From Sphingomonas sp. 35-24ZXX (GTDB taxonomy: Bacteria; Pseudomonadota; Alphaproteobacteria; Sphingomonadales; Sphingomonadaceae), in contig NZ_JROG01000007.1 of assembly GCF_000786215.1 (NCBI RefSeq), positions 186,001 to 250,000 on the forward strand: DNA of 64,000 nt. Reading direction: 5' to 3'. A program made the translations under genes and the position numbers. This document shows positions 46,833-55,877 of this stretch, piece after piece. Each line of letters begins with the position of its first letter. Position 1 is the stretch's first letter. The notes under the pieces were generated by a model. It made no database searches, was not told the origin of the DNA, and worked only from the letters and a program-made list of their open reading frames with translations.

Positions 46833-49138
46833 CAGAAGCTGAACCCGACGCGCACGCCATAGGTCCGCGGCGGACGCAACGTGCCCACCGGGAAGTCGAG
46901 GATCGGCCGCGTGCCCGCACGCGCCAGCACCTCTTCGTCGGTGATGTTGTTGATGAACCCGGTCACGCTCCACCCGCCGGCGCTTTCCAGCGTGGCATAG
47001 GCATCGGCCATGGCAAAGCTGCCCTGGCGCTCTTCCGGACGGAAGTTCGAGTTGAGGAACCGGCTGCTTTCGATGTTGCCGCGCGCACCGAAGATCAGGT
47101 TGAGATCGCCGGTCAGTTCGAACGTGCGTTCATAGCCCAGATTGACCGCCCATTTGGGCGAGTTGACCGTGGGGTTGCCCGAGCAATCGATGTCATAGAA
47201 GCGCGCGGCATTGACGCCTGGATTGGCCAGACGGCTGCCCAAGGTGGTGCAACCCGTGGTCACCGGCGCGCCGGTCGGCGAGAAGTTGGCGGTTTGCAGG
47301 CTGTTGTACTTGCCGTTGAGATACTGGACATTGAGGCTGAACAGGTCGTTGCGGCTGGGGGCAAAGCGTGCCTCGAACTCTGCGCCATAGATGCGCGACT
47401 TGCCTGCGTTGACCGTGGTCGACCCCTGCGCGAAAAGACCCGCGCCCGTGCGCACACCACCGACAAAGGTAATCTGCTGGTCCTTGTAGTCCCAATAGAA
47501 TGCCTCGATGTTCAGCTGCAGCTTGTTGTCGAAGAACCGGTTTTTGGCGCCCACGGTATAAGCCGTCAGCGTTTCGGGCGCGAAGGTGTTGTTGGGCGGC
47601 TGGGCGACGAAGAAGCCGCCCGATTTGAAGCCGGTGGCGACATTGGCATAGACCAGCGACTGCGGCCCCGCGTCCCATTCCACACCGGCTTTCCAGGTGA
47701 ACTTCTCGAACGAAAGGTCACCGGTGAACGGCGCGCTCAGCGGCGGCAGCACTGGCCCTGGCAGTCCGCCCGCCGCAGTCGATGTGAACTGCGACTTGTC
47801 TTCCTTGGTGTACCGGCCGCCCGCAACCAGCCGCAGCCCATCGGTGAGGTCGAACGTCAACTGCCCGAAGACCGCGAGGCTCTCTGTTTCCAGCCGCGGG
47901 TTGAAGCGCGTGGTCGAGATGTTGCCCTGGCGGAAGAAGTTCTCGGTGACCTGATCCTCGCCAAAATAGAAAGCGCCCAGCACGTAGCGCAGTGGCTGGT
48001 CCTCGTTGGACGCCAGGCGGACCTCCAGCGACATCTGCTCGGCAAGATCGGTCACGTCTCCGGCAAAGCCCGGCAGATAGGTGCGGAACTTGACGTCCGA
48101 CCGGCGATAGGCCGGGATCACGGTCAGCGTGCCGAAGCCCATGTCGCCGACGATCGTCGCGCTGACGCCGATGAATTCGTTGTCGAGGAAGCCGTCGGTG
48201 CCTGCCAGCGCGACGCAGCCGCTGTTGACGAAATTGCCGGGCCCGCCGCAGAACGGCGGCGCAAATATCCCTCGTGCCAGATTCCGCACCGCAGCCTGAG
48301 CACGGGGATCGGAAACGCTCACCCGGTCCTCGAGCGCCGGCACGGCATAGCGTGCCTCGGGCAGCAAGACTGCGCCGGAACCCTTGCCGTGCTGATTGTA
48401 ATAGTCCGCAACCAGCGTCATCGACCAGCTGTCGGACGGCTCGATCAGCAGCGAGGCACGGAAGGCCTCGCCCTTGTCGTCGTCATAGCCGTCCGAGATG
48501 AACCCGTCGCGATCGACGATCTGCCCTGCCACACGCAGCGCGACCGTATCGCCGATCGGGATGTTCAGCGCGAGCGAGGCCTTCTTGCTGTCGTAATTGC
48601 CGTATTCGAACAGGCCCTCGCCGCTGAACGTGCCCAGCACCGGCTTTTTCGGAATCACGTTGATCGCGCCGCCGGTGGCGTTGCGGCCATAAAGCGTGCC
48701 CTGCGGCCCCTTGACCACCTCGACGCGTTCGAGATCGTAGAACACGCCGGCCGGCGCAGTCGGGCGGCCGACATAGATGCCGTTGAAGTTGAACGCGACG
48801 GCATTTTCGGCGAACGAATTCTGCGAATTGGTGCCGACGCCGCGCAGGAAGAAGCTGGTGGTGCCGCCTGTTGGCTGAACGACCAGCGAAGGGACCAGGC
48901 GGCCCAGATTGGCGGTTTCGGTAATGCCCGACTTGGTGAGATCATCGCCGGTAACCGCGGTGACCGCGACGGCGGCGCGCTGCAGGCTTTCCTCGCGACG
49001 CTGGGCGGTCACGACGATTTCGCTCAGCCCTTCGGTCTGCTCTGCCTCTGCGCTCGCGGGTGCAGACTCCTGCGCCAGTGCGGCACACGGAACGCTAAGC
49101 GCGGCAAGCGTGCTGGTCGCCAGCAACAATGCTCTCAT
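46832..49138 (-). CDS. TonB-dependent outer-membrane receptor
   Basis: 768 residues. Signal peptide (RALLLATSTLAALSVPCAAL), TonB box LSEIVVTAQRREES, plug domain (VEVVKGPQGTLYGRNATGGA) and a beta-barrel ending RVGFSF with a terminal aromatic residue. Start at 49138 has GGGAG 7 bases upstream; the ATG one codon earlier is also possible. Divergent from a LysR gene with a region of repeats between them. Substrate unknown; it probably serves the pathway of the neighbouring operon. Confidence 0.92.
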   Translation of the reverse strand: MRALLLATSTLAALSVPCAALAQESAPASAEAEQTEGLSEIVVTAQRREESLQRAAVAVTAVTGDDLTKSGITETANLGRLVPSLVVQPTGGTTSFFLRGVGTNSQNSFAENAVAFNFNGIYVGRPTAPAGVFYDLERVEVVKGPQGTLYGRNATGGAINVIPKKPVLGTFSGEGLFEYGNYDSKKASLALNIPIGDTVALRVAGQIVDRDGFISDGYDDDKGEAFRASLLIEPSDSWSMTLVADYYNQHGKGSGAVLLPEARYAVPALEDRVSVSDPRAQAAVRNLARGIFAPPFCGGPGNFVNSGCVALAGTDGFLDNEFIGVSATIVGDMGFGTLTVIPAYRRSDVKFRTYLPGFAGDVTDLAEQMSLEVRLASNEDQPLRYVLGAFYFGEDQVTENFFRQGNISTTRFNPRLETESLAVFGQLTFDLTDGLRLVAGGRYTKEDKSQFTSTAAGGLPGPVLPPLSAPFTGDLSFEKFTWKAGVEWDAGPQSLVYANVATGFKSGGFFVAQPPNNTFAPETLTAYTVGAKNRFFDNKLQLNIEAFYWDYKDQQITFVGGVRTGAGLFAQGSTTVNAGKSRIYGAEFEARFAPSRNDLFSLNVQYLNGKYNSLQTANFSPTGAPVTTGCTTLGSRLANPGVNAARFYDIDCSGNPTVNSPKWAVNLGYERTFELTGDLNLIFGARGNIESSRFLNSNFRPEERQGSFAMADAYATLESAGGWSVTGFINNITDEEVLARAGTRPILDFPVGTLRPPRTYGVRVGFSF

Positions 49139-49219
49139 CATACATCTCCCCAAAAACTGCGGGCTTGCCTGCTCGGGCAGCCGCTTGATCGATGCTGCTG
49201 TTTAGGTCACGCTCTAGCC

Positions 49220-49273
49220 ATAGGTTAAATCTTTTGTTTTAATGGTAATCCAATCATTTGAATGATAGGTTAA
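49220..49273. promoter_or_regulatory. Repeats between divergent TonB-receptor and LysR genes
   Basis: ATAGGTTAA occurs at 49220-49228 and again at 49265-49273. Between and overlapping them is the palindrome ATCATT-TG-AATGAT (49253-49266). This gap is AT-rich compared with its surroundings. The layout fits a LysR operator that overlaps the LysR gene's own start. Confidence 0.45.
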
Positions 49274-49277
49274 GTCG

Positions 49278-50183
49278 ATGCGATTCAAGGGCCTCGATCT
49301 CAACCTGCTGGTGGCGTTCAACGTGCTGATCGAAACGCGCAGCGTGTCGCGCGCGGCCGAGCAGCTGCACCTCAGCCAGCCGGCGATGAGCGCCGCGCTG
49401 GGGCGCCTGCGCGACTATTTCGGCGACGACCTGCTGGTGCTGCAGGGCAAGCGCATGTTCCCGACCGCCTATGCGGAATCCCTGGTGCCGATGGTTCAGG
49501 ATACGCTGCGCCAGATCGATGCGCTGATTTCCACCTCCACCAGCTTCGATCCTGCCACTTCGCAACGCACCTTTCGCCTGATCGCGTCCGACTATATTAC
49601 CGCAGCGATCATTGCGCCGCTGTCACGGCGGCTGGCGACGAGCGCCCCCAGCATCCGTCTGGAATCGATCCTGCCTTCCGATGGCAGCGCCGATCTGATT
49701 GCGCAAGGCGCGTTCGACCTGCTCATCACGCCGGAGGACTTCACCAATCCCAACCAGCCCGCCGAACTGTTGTTCGAGGAACGCCATGTGATCGTCGGAT
49801 GGAACCGCAACCCGGTGTTCGAACGCCCGTTGACCGAGGCACACCTGCTGGAGGCGAGCCATGTCGGTATCCAGATGGGCAACCAGCGCACCAGCGCGTT
49901 TGCCGACAAGATGATGGAGCAGATGGGCCGGCTCCGCCGGATCGACATGACGGCATCATCGTTCACGGTGGTACCGTGGCTGATCATCGAAACGCATCGG
50001 CTCGCGCTGATGCACGAGCGGCTGGCGCGCCAGATGGCCAGCATGTTTCCGCTGGCGATCGCGCCGATTCCTTTCGACTTTCCGCTGATGCGCGAGATGA
50101 TGCAATACAACCGCGCCCGCGCCAACGATGAAGGCCTGCAATGGCTGCGCGAACAGCTGCGGATCGACAGCAGGCTGCCCTGA
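49278..50183 (+). CDS. LysR-type transcriptional regulator (NodD-like)
   Basis: 301 residues. Helix-turn-helix at residues 5-64 (LDLNLLVAFNVLIETRSVSR; LSQPAMSAALGRLRDYF), then a periplasmic-binding-protein-like effector domain (RLIASDYITAAIIAPLSRR). The layout resembles the NodD/NahR branch of LysR. It lies between a divergent TonB-receptor operon and a codirectional catabolic operon starting at 50317, so control of both by an aromatic inducer is likely. Confidence 0.88.
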   Translation: MRFKGLDLNLLVAFNVLIETRSVSRAAEQLHLSQPAMSAALGRLRDYFGDDLLVLQGKRMFPTAYAESLVPMVQDTLRQIDALISTSTSFDPATSQRTFRLIASDYITAAIIAPLSRRLATSAPSIRLESILPSDGSADLIAQGAFDLLITPEDFTNPNQPAELLFEERHVIVGWNRNPVFERPLTEAHLLEASHVGIQMGNQRTSAFADKMMEQMGRLRRIDMTASSFTVVPWLIIETHRLALMHERLARQMASMFPLAIAPIPFDFPLMREMMQYNRARANDEGLQWLREQLRIDSRLP

Positions 50184-50316
50184 CGATGCCCCGAACGATC
50201 AACAAGATCGATCAAAACCAATCAATTCAATAAGATTTACAGATTTAACGGTCCTCCCCTATTGAAGTCTCCTGATAAGTGCCCCGGTGCGGATGGGGCG
50301 CATGGAGAGGCAGCGC

Positions 50317-51435
50317 GTGAAGGACCTGAGCATATTGGTTGTTGGCGGCGGGATCGGCGGACTGACGTCTGCCATCGCCTTGTGCCGCAAGGGTTTTGAA
50401 GTCGAGGTGATCGAGCGCGATCCCGATTGGTCGGTCTATGGCGTGGGGATCATCCAGCAGGGCAATGTCGTCCGCGCGATGACCGAGCTGGGCCTGATCG
50501 ACGACTATATCAGCGCCGGGTTCGGGTTCGACCGGGTGCAGGTCTATCTGCCAAACGGGCATTGCGTCGCGGACATCCCCACGCCCCGGCTGGTCGAAGG
50601 CTATCCCGGCAATGTCGGGATCGGGCGGCGCGCACTGCACAATGTGCTGGGTGATCGTGCCAAGGGCGCCGGGGCCGGGATTCGCCTGGGCATCACCGCA
50701 GAGACGCTGGACGATGATGGCGAGGGCGTTTCGGTCACCTTCAGCGATGGCAGCACTGGCCGGTACGATCTGGTGATCGGCGCAGACGGCCTTTATTCGC
50801 AGACGCGCGGGATGATTTTCCCCGATGCGCCGCAGCCCGAGTTCACCGGCCAGGCCGTGTGGCGCTACAACTTCCAGCGCACGCCCGATGTCATAGGCCT
50901 GCAGGCCTATGAGGGGCAGACCGGCATCGGCCTGGTCCCGCTCTCGGACGAGCTGATGTACATGTATGTCACGACGCCCGAGCCGGGCAATCCCTGGTAC
51001 GCCAAGGAAGATCTGGCGAGCACGATGCGCGCCAAGATCGCCGGCGTGCCATCGCCCGCCATCCAGGCGCTGGTCGGGCAGATCACCCAGGATGACGAGG
51101 TGGTCTACAAGCCGCTCGAATGGATGTTCCTCGAAGGCGCCTGGCACAAGGGCCGCGTCGTACTGCTGGGCGACGCGGTGCATGCGACCACGCCGCATCT
51201 GGGCCAGGGCGCCGGCATGGCGATCGAGGATGCGCTGGTATTGTCCGAGGAGCTGGTTGCAGGCGATGCGATCGACGCTGCGCTCACCGCCTATCGCGAC
51301 CGTCGGTTCGAGCGTTGCCGCTACATCGTCGAATCTTCGCGCGCGATCTGCTTTGGCCAGATCGGCAAGGGCCCGCTGGTCGACAACGCGGCGGCCACCC
51401 AGGAAATGTTCATCAAGGTCGCCGAACCGATCTGA
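50317..51435 (+). CDS. FAD-dependent monooxygenase (aromatic hydroxylase type)
   Basis: 372 residues from a GTG start at 50317, chosen because GAGAGG stands 6 bases ahead (ATG codons at 50290 and 50302 lack one). It has the FAD GxGxxG loop VVGGGIGGLTSAIALC, the linker DLVIGADGLYSQTR and the second FAD motif LLGDAVHATTPHLGQGAGMAIEDA. Class A flavin monooxygenase that would use NAD(P)H and O2 to hydroxylate an aromatic ring. First gene of an eleven-gene operon, next to a ring-cleavage dioxygenase. Confidence 0.9.
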   Translation: MKDLSILVVGGGIGGLTSAIALCRKGFEVEVIERDPDWSVYGVGIIQQGNVVRAMTELGLIDDYISAGFGFDRVQVYLPNGHCVADIPTPRLVEGYPGNVGIGRRALHNVLGDRAKGAGAGIRLGITAETLDDDGEGVSVTFSDGSTGRYDLVIGADGLYSQTRGMIFPDAPQPEFTGQAVWRYNFQRTPDVIGLQAYEGQTGIGLVPLSDELMYMYVTTPEPGNPWYAKEDLASTMRAKIAGVPSPAIQALVGQITQDDEVVYKPLEWMFLEGAWHKGRVVLLGDAVHATTPHLGQGAGMAIEDALVLSEELVAGDAIDAALTAYRDRRFERCRYIVESSRAICFGQIGKGPLVDNAAATQEMFIKVAEPI

Positions 51436-51479
51436 CCGGCCGGCCATCTATTCAAGACGTTCAAGGAGTTACCTACATC

Positions 51480-52382
51480 ATGGCACGCGTTAGTGAAATT
51501 CGCCATGTCGGCTATGCCGTCACTGATCTTGCCGCCGAAGCGGCGTTTTATCGCGACGTCTGGGGCCTGAAGGACGCGGGCGAAAAGGATGGCATGCTGC
51601 ATTTCGCGGCCGAGGGGCATGACGAGCTGTATGTCGTGCGCCTGCGCGCGGCGGAACAGCAGCGGATCGACATCATCACCCTCGCCGCGGACAGCCGTGC
51701 CGATGTCGATGCGCTGCACGTCAAGGTGGCGGCCTATGGCTGCGAGATCGTGTTCGCGCCGAAGGAGCTCGACACGCTGGGCGGCGGCTATGGCTTCCGC
51801 TTCTTCAGCAAGGACGGTTTGCCGTTCGAGATCTCGAGCGATGTCGCACGCGGCACGTCGCGCGAACTGACCCGCTGGGAAGGCATTCCGCAGAAGATCA
51901 GCCATATCGTGCTGCACTCGCCCGACCACAAGGAAATGGTCCGCTTCTTCATCGATGTGCTGGGCTTCAAAGTCAGCGACTGGCTGGGCGATTTCATGTG
52001 CTTCCTGCGCTGCAACCAGTGGCACCACCGCATCGCGCTGCTGCCGGGACCTGCGTGCCTCAACCATGTCGCCTATGACATGCTGAGCGTGGACGACATG
52101 ATGCGCGGCATCCACCGGCTGAAGCAGCAGGGCACCGACATCCGCTGGGGCCCCGGCCGCCACACGGCGGGCAACAACACCTTCAGCTATTTCACCACGC
52201 CCGCGGGCTTTGCGGTCGAGTACACCGCCGAACTCGAGCAGGTCGACGATGCCACCTGGGAAGCGAAGGTGCACACGCCGGCACCCATGGTCATGGACCA
52301 ATGGGGTGTGGGCATCGGCGGACCGCAGACCATGCCCCACCCGGCCCCCGATGCCGGCCTTTTCCAGCCTGCCGGAGTCTGA
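51480..52382 (+). CDS. Type I extradiol (VOC-family) ring-cleavage dioxygenase
   Basis: 300 residues with two VOC modules (about 5-125 and 137-260). Metal ligands by alignment are His142 (ISHIVLHSPD), His196 (LNHVAYDM) and Glu247 (FAVEYTAE), all in the C-terminal module as in BphC/XylE-type enzymes. A C-terminal extension (about 265-300, HTPAPMVMDQWG) is proline-rich. It should cleave a catechol-like ring next to a hydroxyl pair. ATG at 51480 preceded by AAGGAGTT. Confidence 0.9.
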   Translation: MARVSEIRHVGYAVTDLAAEAAFYRDVWGLKDAGEKDGMLHFAAEGHDELYVVRLRAAEQQRIDIITLAADSRADVDALHVKVAAYGCEIVFAPKELDTLGGGYGFRFFSKDGLPFEISSDVARGTSRELTRWEGIPQKISHIVLHSPDHKEMVRFFIDVLGFKVSDWLGDFMCFLRCNQWHHRIALLPGPACLNHVAYDMLSVDDMMRGIHRLKQQGTDIRWGPGRHTAGNNTFSYFTTPAGFAVEYTAELEQVDDATWEAKVHTPAPMVMDQWGVGIGGPQTMPHPAPDAGLFQPAGV

Positions 52383-52387
52383 GCCCC

Positions 52388-53560
52388 ATGGCGCTTTTTG
52401 AATATTTTCCGAACTACATCTGGAACCTCTCGGTCGCGATCGCGATCGAGAGCGGCGGGCAGATCGGCGAGATCATCGACATGTGCCAGCCGATCCGCGA
52501 TGCGGCGGCCAATGGCGCGGATGCCGGAACGCCGCAGTTTCTGCAGCAGTGGGTGGCGATGGGCGACAAGCTGATCGGCCTGGCCGCCGAGGACGAGGCC
52601 AAGGGCCGCAGCTTTTCCGCCGGGGCCAAGCTGGAGCGTGCCGCACTCTATCTGCTGGTGGGTGAACGGATGCAGGGCCATGGCAGCCCCGAGCGCGTGA
52701 CGACCTTCGCCAAGGCGCAGGAAACCTTCAAGCGCGCGATGGCGCTGGGCAACCATCCGGTCGAGCGGGTGATGATCCCGTATGAGGGCAGCGAATACCC
52801 CGCCCTCTACTGCCGTACGCCGGGCGAAGGCCCCAAGCCGGTGGTGGTCTATTGCAATGGCCTGGATAGCTCGAAGGAGCTGCTCTACTGGTCCTGGCTG
52901 CCGCATGCGCTGGCCAGGCGCGGCATTTCCACCTTGTGCGTCGACCAGCCGGGCACGGGCGAGGCGCTGCGCCTCTACAACCTTCCCGCAACGCCGCATG
53001 CGGAAAAATGGGCATCGCCTGCGGTCGACTGGCTGGAACAGCAGAGCGATGTCGACCCCAAGCGCATCGGGATGACCGGTATCTCGCTCGGCGGCCATTT
53101 CGCGCCGCGCGCGGTGGCCTTCGAGCCTCGCTTTGCCAGCGGCGCGGTCTGGGGTGCCAATCACAATTGGGCTGAAGTCCAGCAGAAGCGGCTGCGCCGC
53201 GAGGGCGAAAATCCGGTGCCGCATTACTGGGCCCATGTGATGTGGGTGTTCGGTGCGACCGACATGGACGATTTCCATGCCAAGACGAAGGACATGACGC
53301 TCGACGGCGTGATGGAGCGGATCAAGGTGCCGTTCCTGGTCACGCACGGCGAGCAGGACCGCCAGATCGGCCTGGAATATGCGCATCAGAGCTACGAGCA
53401 GCTGACCAGCAGCCCGCAGCGCGAGCTCAAGATCTTCACCCCGCGCGAGGGCGGGGTCGAGCATGTCGGCGCGGACAACATGGCTTATGGGCGCGATTAC
53501 ATCGCCGACTGGTTCGCCGAAACGCTGGGCGGACATACGTCAGGAACGGCACAATCATGA
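52388..53560 (+). CDS. Alpha/beta hydrolase with N-terminal helical domain (FrsA/DHPON-hydrolase-like)
   Basis: 390 residues. A helical N-terminal domain (about 1-130) precedes an alpha/beta hydrolase core with nucleophile Ser233 in MTGISLGGHF, acid Asp in THGEQDRQIG and His in GVEHVGAD. This two-domain plan resembles 2,6-dihydroxypseudooxynicotine hydrolase, a carbon-carbon bond hydrolase of nicotine breakdown. It could therefore cleave the ring-fission product's side chain. ATG at 52388, five bases after the dioxygenase stop. Confidence 0.85.
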   Translation: MALFEYFPNYIWNLSVAIAIESGGQIGEIIDMCQPIRDAAANGADAGTPQFLQQWVAMGDKLIGLAAEDEAKGRSFSAGAKLERAALYLLVGERMQGHGSPERVTTFAKAQETFKRAMALGNHPVERVMIPYEGSEYPALYCRTPGEGPKPVVVYCNGLDSSKELLYWSWLPHALARRGISTLCVDQPGTGEALRLYNLPATPHAEKWASPAVDWLEQQSDVDPKRIGMTGISLGGHFAPRAVAFEPRFASGAVWGANHNWAEVQQKRLRREGENPVPHYWAHVMWVFGATDMDDFHAKTKDMTLDGVMERIKVPFLVTHGEQDRQIGLEYAHQSYEQLTSSPQRELKIFTPREGGVEHVGADNMAYGRDYIADWFAETLGGHTSGTAQS

Positions 53561-53877
53561 CCTTCATCGCCACCGCCCGCATCCTCACTCCAAGTGCGTC
53601 CAAATACCTGCAGCAGGTCTGCAAGCATTGGGAACACAATCTTCCGGTGACCTTCGACAAGAACCATGGCGAAATCACCTTTGCCAGGGATGCGCGCGGG
53701 GCAGACTGGCCTGCCGACGCTCTGGTCACGCTCGATGCCGAGGCCGACACTCTGGTGTGCACGATCCACGCCAGCGCCGAGGGCCAGCGCGACGGGCTCA
53801 AGGGCGCGCTGGAACGACACATCGACCGCTTCGCGTTCCGCGAGGTGCCGCTGGCCTATAACTGGACCGACGGATGA
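53557..53877 (+). CDS. DUF2218-domain protein
   Basis: 106 residues; the DUF2218 fold is recognised from the length and KYLQQVCKHWEHNLPVTFDK. Function unknown. Overlaps the hydrolase stop and the next start by four bases each, so it belongs firmly to the operon. Confidence 0.8.
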   Translation: MTFIATARILTPSASKYLQQVCKHWEHNLPVTFDKNHGEITFARDARGADWPADALVTLDAEADTLVCTIHASAEGQRDGLKGALERHIDRFAFREVPLAYNWTDG

Positions 53878-54323
53878 CGGCGGTCGCCGCTCATGTGCGG
53901 ACCAGCACGCTGATCTCGGTCATCATTTCCATGGCCATCAGCGCGGCCTTCTTTCTGCTGGTGTTCGGGCAAAGACCGCTGATCGCAGTGTTCGCCGCGG
54001 GCGGGCTGGCTCTCGATTTCATTCCGCAAACGCTCGCGGCCGGCTTCATGGCAGCGCTGATGCCGTCGCTGCAGACGCGCGCCAAGCTGCTCACGGGCCG
54101 TATGCCGGGCACACCGCCCGCGATCGCCGCCATCGTCAAGCGCGCGCTGGCTCTCGCCGTTGCCGCACTTGCTCTGGCGGCCATGATCACCGCGCTTTTG
54201 TGGATCGGCAAGGTCGAGGCGATGCCCTGGGCCAGCGCGCTGGCGCTCAAAATCGGTTATGGCGGGCTGCTGGGCCTGATCATCACGCCCGCCGCATTGC
54301 GTGCAATTCTGCCGAGAGGATAA
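53874..54323 (+). CDS. Small four-helix membrane protein
   Basis: 149 residues with four hydrophobic segments (LISVIISMAISAAFFLLVFG; AVFAAGGLALDFIPQTLAAG; ALALAVAALALAAMITALLW; KIGYGGLLGLIITPAAL). No family recognised with certainty. It overlaps the DUF2218 gene by ATGA and lies 3 bases before the cyclase gene, so it is part of the operon. Because it is small and hydrophobic it may help transport or anchor another protein; there is no direct evidence. Confidence 0.7.
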   Translation: MTAVAAHVRTSTLISVIISMAISAAFFLLVFGQRPLIAVFAAGGLALDFIPQTLAAGFMAALMPSLQTRAKLLTGRMPGTPPAIAAIVKRALALAVAALALAAMITALLWIGKVEAMPWASALALKIGYGGLLGLIITPAALRAILPRG

Positions 54324-54326
54324 ACC

Positions 54327-55106
54327 ATGGCCCGCACTTTCGTCGATCTGTCGATCTATCTGGAAAACGACGTCATCACCGATCCGCCGTTCATGCGGCC
54401 CAAGATCACCTATCAGCAGCACGCCGACACGATTGCGGAGCTGGGGCATTTCTTTCCCGGCGTGACGGCCGAGCAGACCCCCGATGGCGCGGGCTTTGCC
54501 GCCGCAGAATGGGTCACGCTGACCACGCACAATGGCACGCATCTCGATGCACCCTGGCACTTCCACCCGACCATGGATGGCGGCCAGCGCGCGATCACCA
54601 TCGACGAAGTGCCCTTGGAATGGTGCTTCAACCCCGGCGTGAAGCTCGATTTCCGGCATTTCGAGGACGGTTATGTCGTCACCGCGGCCGATGTCGAAGC
54701 CGAACTCAAGCGCATCGACCACGAGCTTCAACCGTTCGAGATCGTGCTGATCAACACGGCCGCAGGCGGCGCGGTGGGCAATCCGGAGTTCGTCAATATC
54801 GGCTGCGGCATGGGCTATGAGGCGACGATGTACCTGCTGGAGCGCGGCATCCGCGTGACCGGTACCGACGCCTGGAGCTGGGATGCGCCGTTCAGCCACA
54901 CGGCCAGGAAGGTTGCGGAGACCGGCGACACCTCGCTGATCTGGGAAGGGCACAAGGCCGGACGCGATATCGGCTACTGCCACCTCGAGAAGCTGCACAA
55001 CCTGGAAAGCCTGCCCGCGCATGGCTTCACCGTCAGCTGCTTCCCGCACAAGATCCGCGGCGCTTCTGCCGGATGGACGCGTGCGGTGGCGATCATCGAA
55101 GACTGA
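54327..55106 (+). CDS. Cyclase-family hydrolase (kynurenine-formamidase/isatin-hydrolase fold)
   Basis: 259 residues. The metal-binding signature HNGTHLDAPWHF (HxGTHxDxPxHF) is intact near residue 70, and ACAAGGA-like NTAAGGAVG and GTDAWSWD follow. Members hydrolyse amides or lactones such as N-formylkynurenine and isatin, using a metal. In a ring-cleavage operon it may open a lactone or dehydrate a cyclic intermediate. ATG at 54327 preceded by GAGGATAA. Confidence 0.88.
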   Translation: MARTFVDLSIYLENDVITDPPFMRPKITYQQHADTIAELGHFFPGVTAEQTPDGAGFAAAEWVTLTTHNGTHLDAPWHFHPTMDGGQRAITIDEVPLEWCFNPGVKLDFRHFEDGYVVTAADVEAELKRIDHELQPFEIVLINTAAGGAVGNPEFVNIGCGMGYEATMYLLERGIRVTGTDAWSWDAPFSHTARKVAETGDTSLIWEGHKAGRDIGYCHLEKLHNLESLPAHGFTVSCFPHKIRGASAGWTRAVAIIED

Positions 55107-55109
55107 CCG

Positions 55110-55877
55110 ATGGGGCCGGGCGCGTTCGATCTTGCGGGCCGCACGGCCATCGTCACCGGATCGACGCGGGGCATCGGGCTCGCAATCGCTGAGATGTTTG
55201 CCGAAGCGGGCGCGAATGTCGTCGTATCAAGCGAGGATCCAGGCGATGTGGCCGAGACGGAAACCGTCTTGGCGGGGCAAGGCTACCGGGTGCGCGGCAT
55301 CGCCTGCGACGTCACGAAAGGCGATGCGCTGGCCGGGCTGATCGAAGGCACGCTGGCGGCCTTTGGCGGCATCGACATCCTGGTGTGCAACGCGGGCATC
55401 ACCGGCGAGCCGGGCAGCTGGACGCTCGACGATTTCGACCGGGTGATGGCGATCAACCTGCGCTCGATGGTTGCCCTCACCAGCCTTGCCCTGCCGCCGA
55501 TCGCCGCGCGCGGTGGCGGCAGCGTGATCCTGATGTCGAGCCTGTCGGCGCTGCGCGGCAACGGCGCGATCAACGCCTATGCGCTGGCCAAGGCGGGCGT
55601 CGCGCAGCTGGCGCGCAATCTGGCGGTGCAATGGGGGCCGCGCGGCGTGCGCGTCAACGCCATCGCCCCGGGCCTGATCCGCACGCCATTGTCCGAGCCG
55701 CTGATGGCCGATGCCGCGTTCATGGACCGCCGCCTGCAGATGACGCCATTGCGCCGCGTCGGAGAGGTGGACGATGTCGCGGCGCTGTGCGCCTTCCTCG
55801 CCTCACCCCATAGCAGCTTCATCACCGGCCAGCAGATCGCCATCGATGGCGGAACGTCGATCACCGATGGCAGCTGA
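55110..55877 (+). CDS. SDR-family oxidoreductase
   Basis: 255 residues, classical SDR with VTGSTRGIGLAIAEM, VCNAGITGE, NAYALAKAGVAQLAR (Tyr and Lys of the catalytic group) and the C-terminal TGQQIAIDGGTSI motif of the FabG type. It would oxidise or reduce a hydroxyl/keto group. Spaced 3 bases after the cyclase gene; overlaps the next gene by 11 bases. Confidence 0.9.
   Translation: MGPGAFDLAGRTAIVTGSTRGIGLAIAEMFAEAGANVVVSSEDPGDVAETETVLAGQGYRVRGIACDVTKGDALAGLIEGTLAAFGGIDILVCNAGITGEPGSWTLDDFDRVMAINLRSMVALTSLALPPIAARGGGSVILMSSLSALRGNGAINAYALAKAGVAQLARNLAVQWGPRGVRVNAIAPGLIRTPLSEPLMADAAFMDRRLQMTPLRRVGEVDDVAALCAFLASPHSSFITGQQIAIDGGTSITDGS

Noticed and set aside
47294-49228. Plus-strand frame of about 644 codons opposite the second TonB-receptor gene
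   Set aside because: Antisense shadow; no motifs, and it runs into the divergent promoter region.
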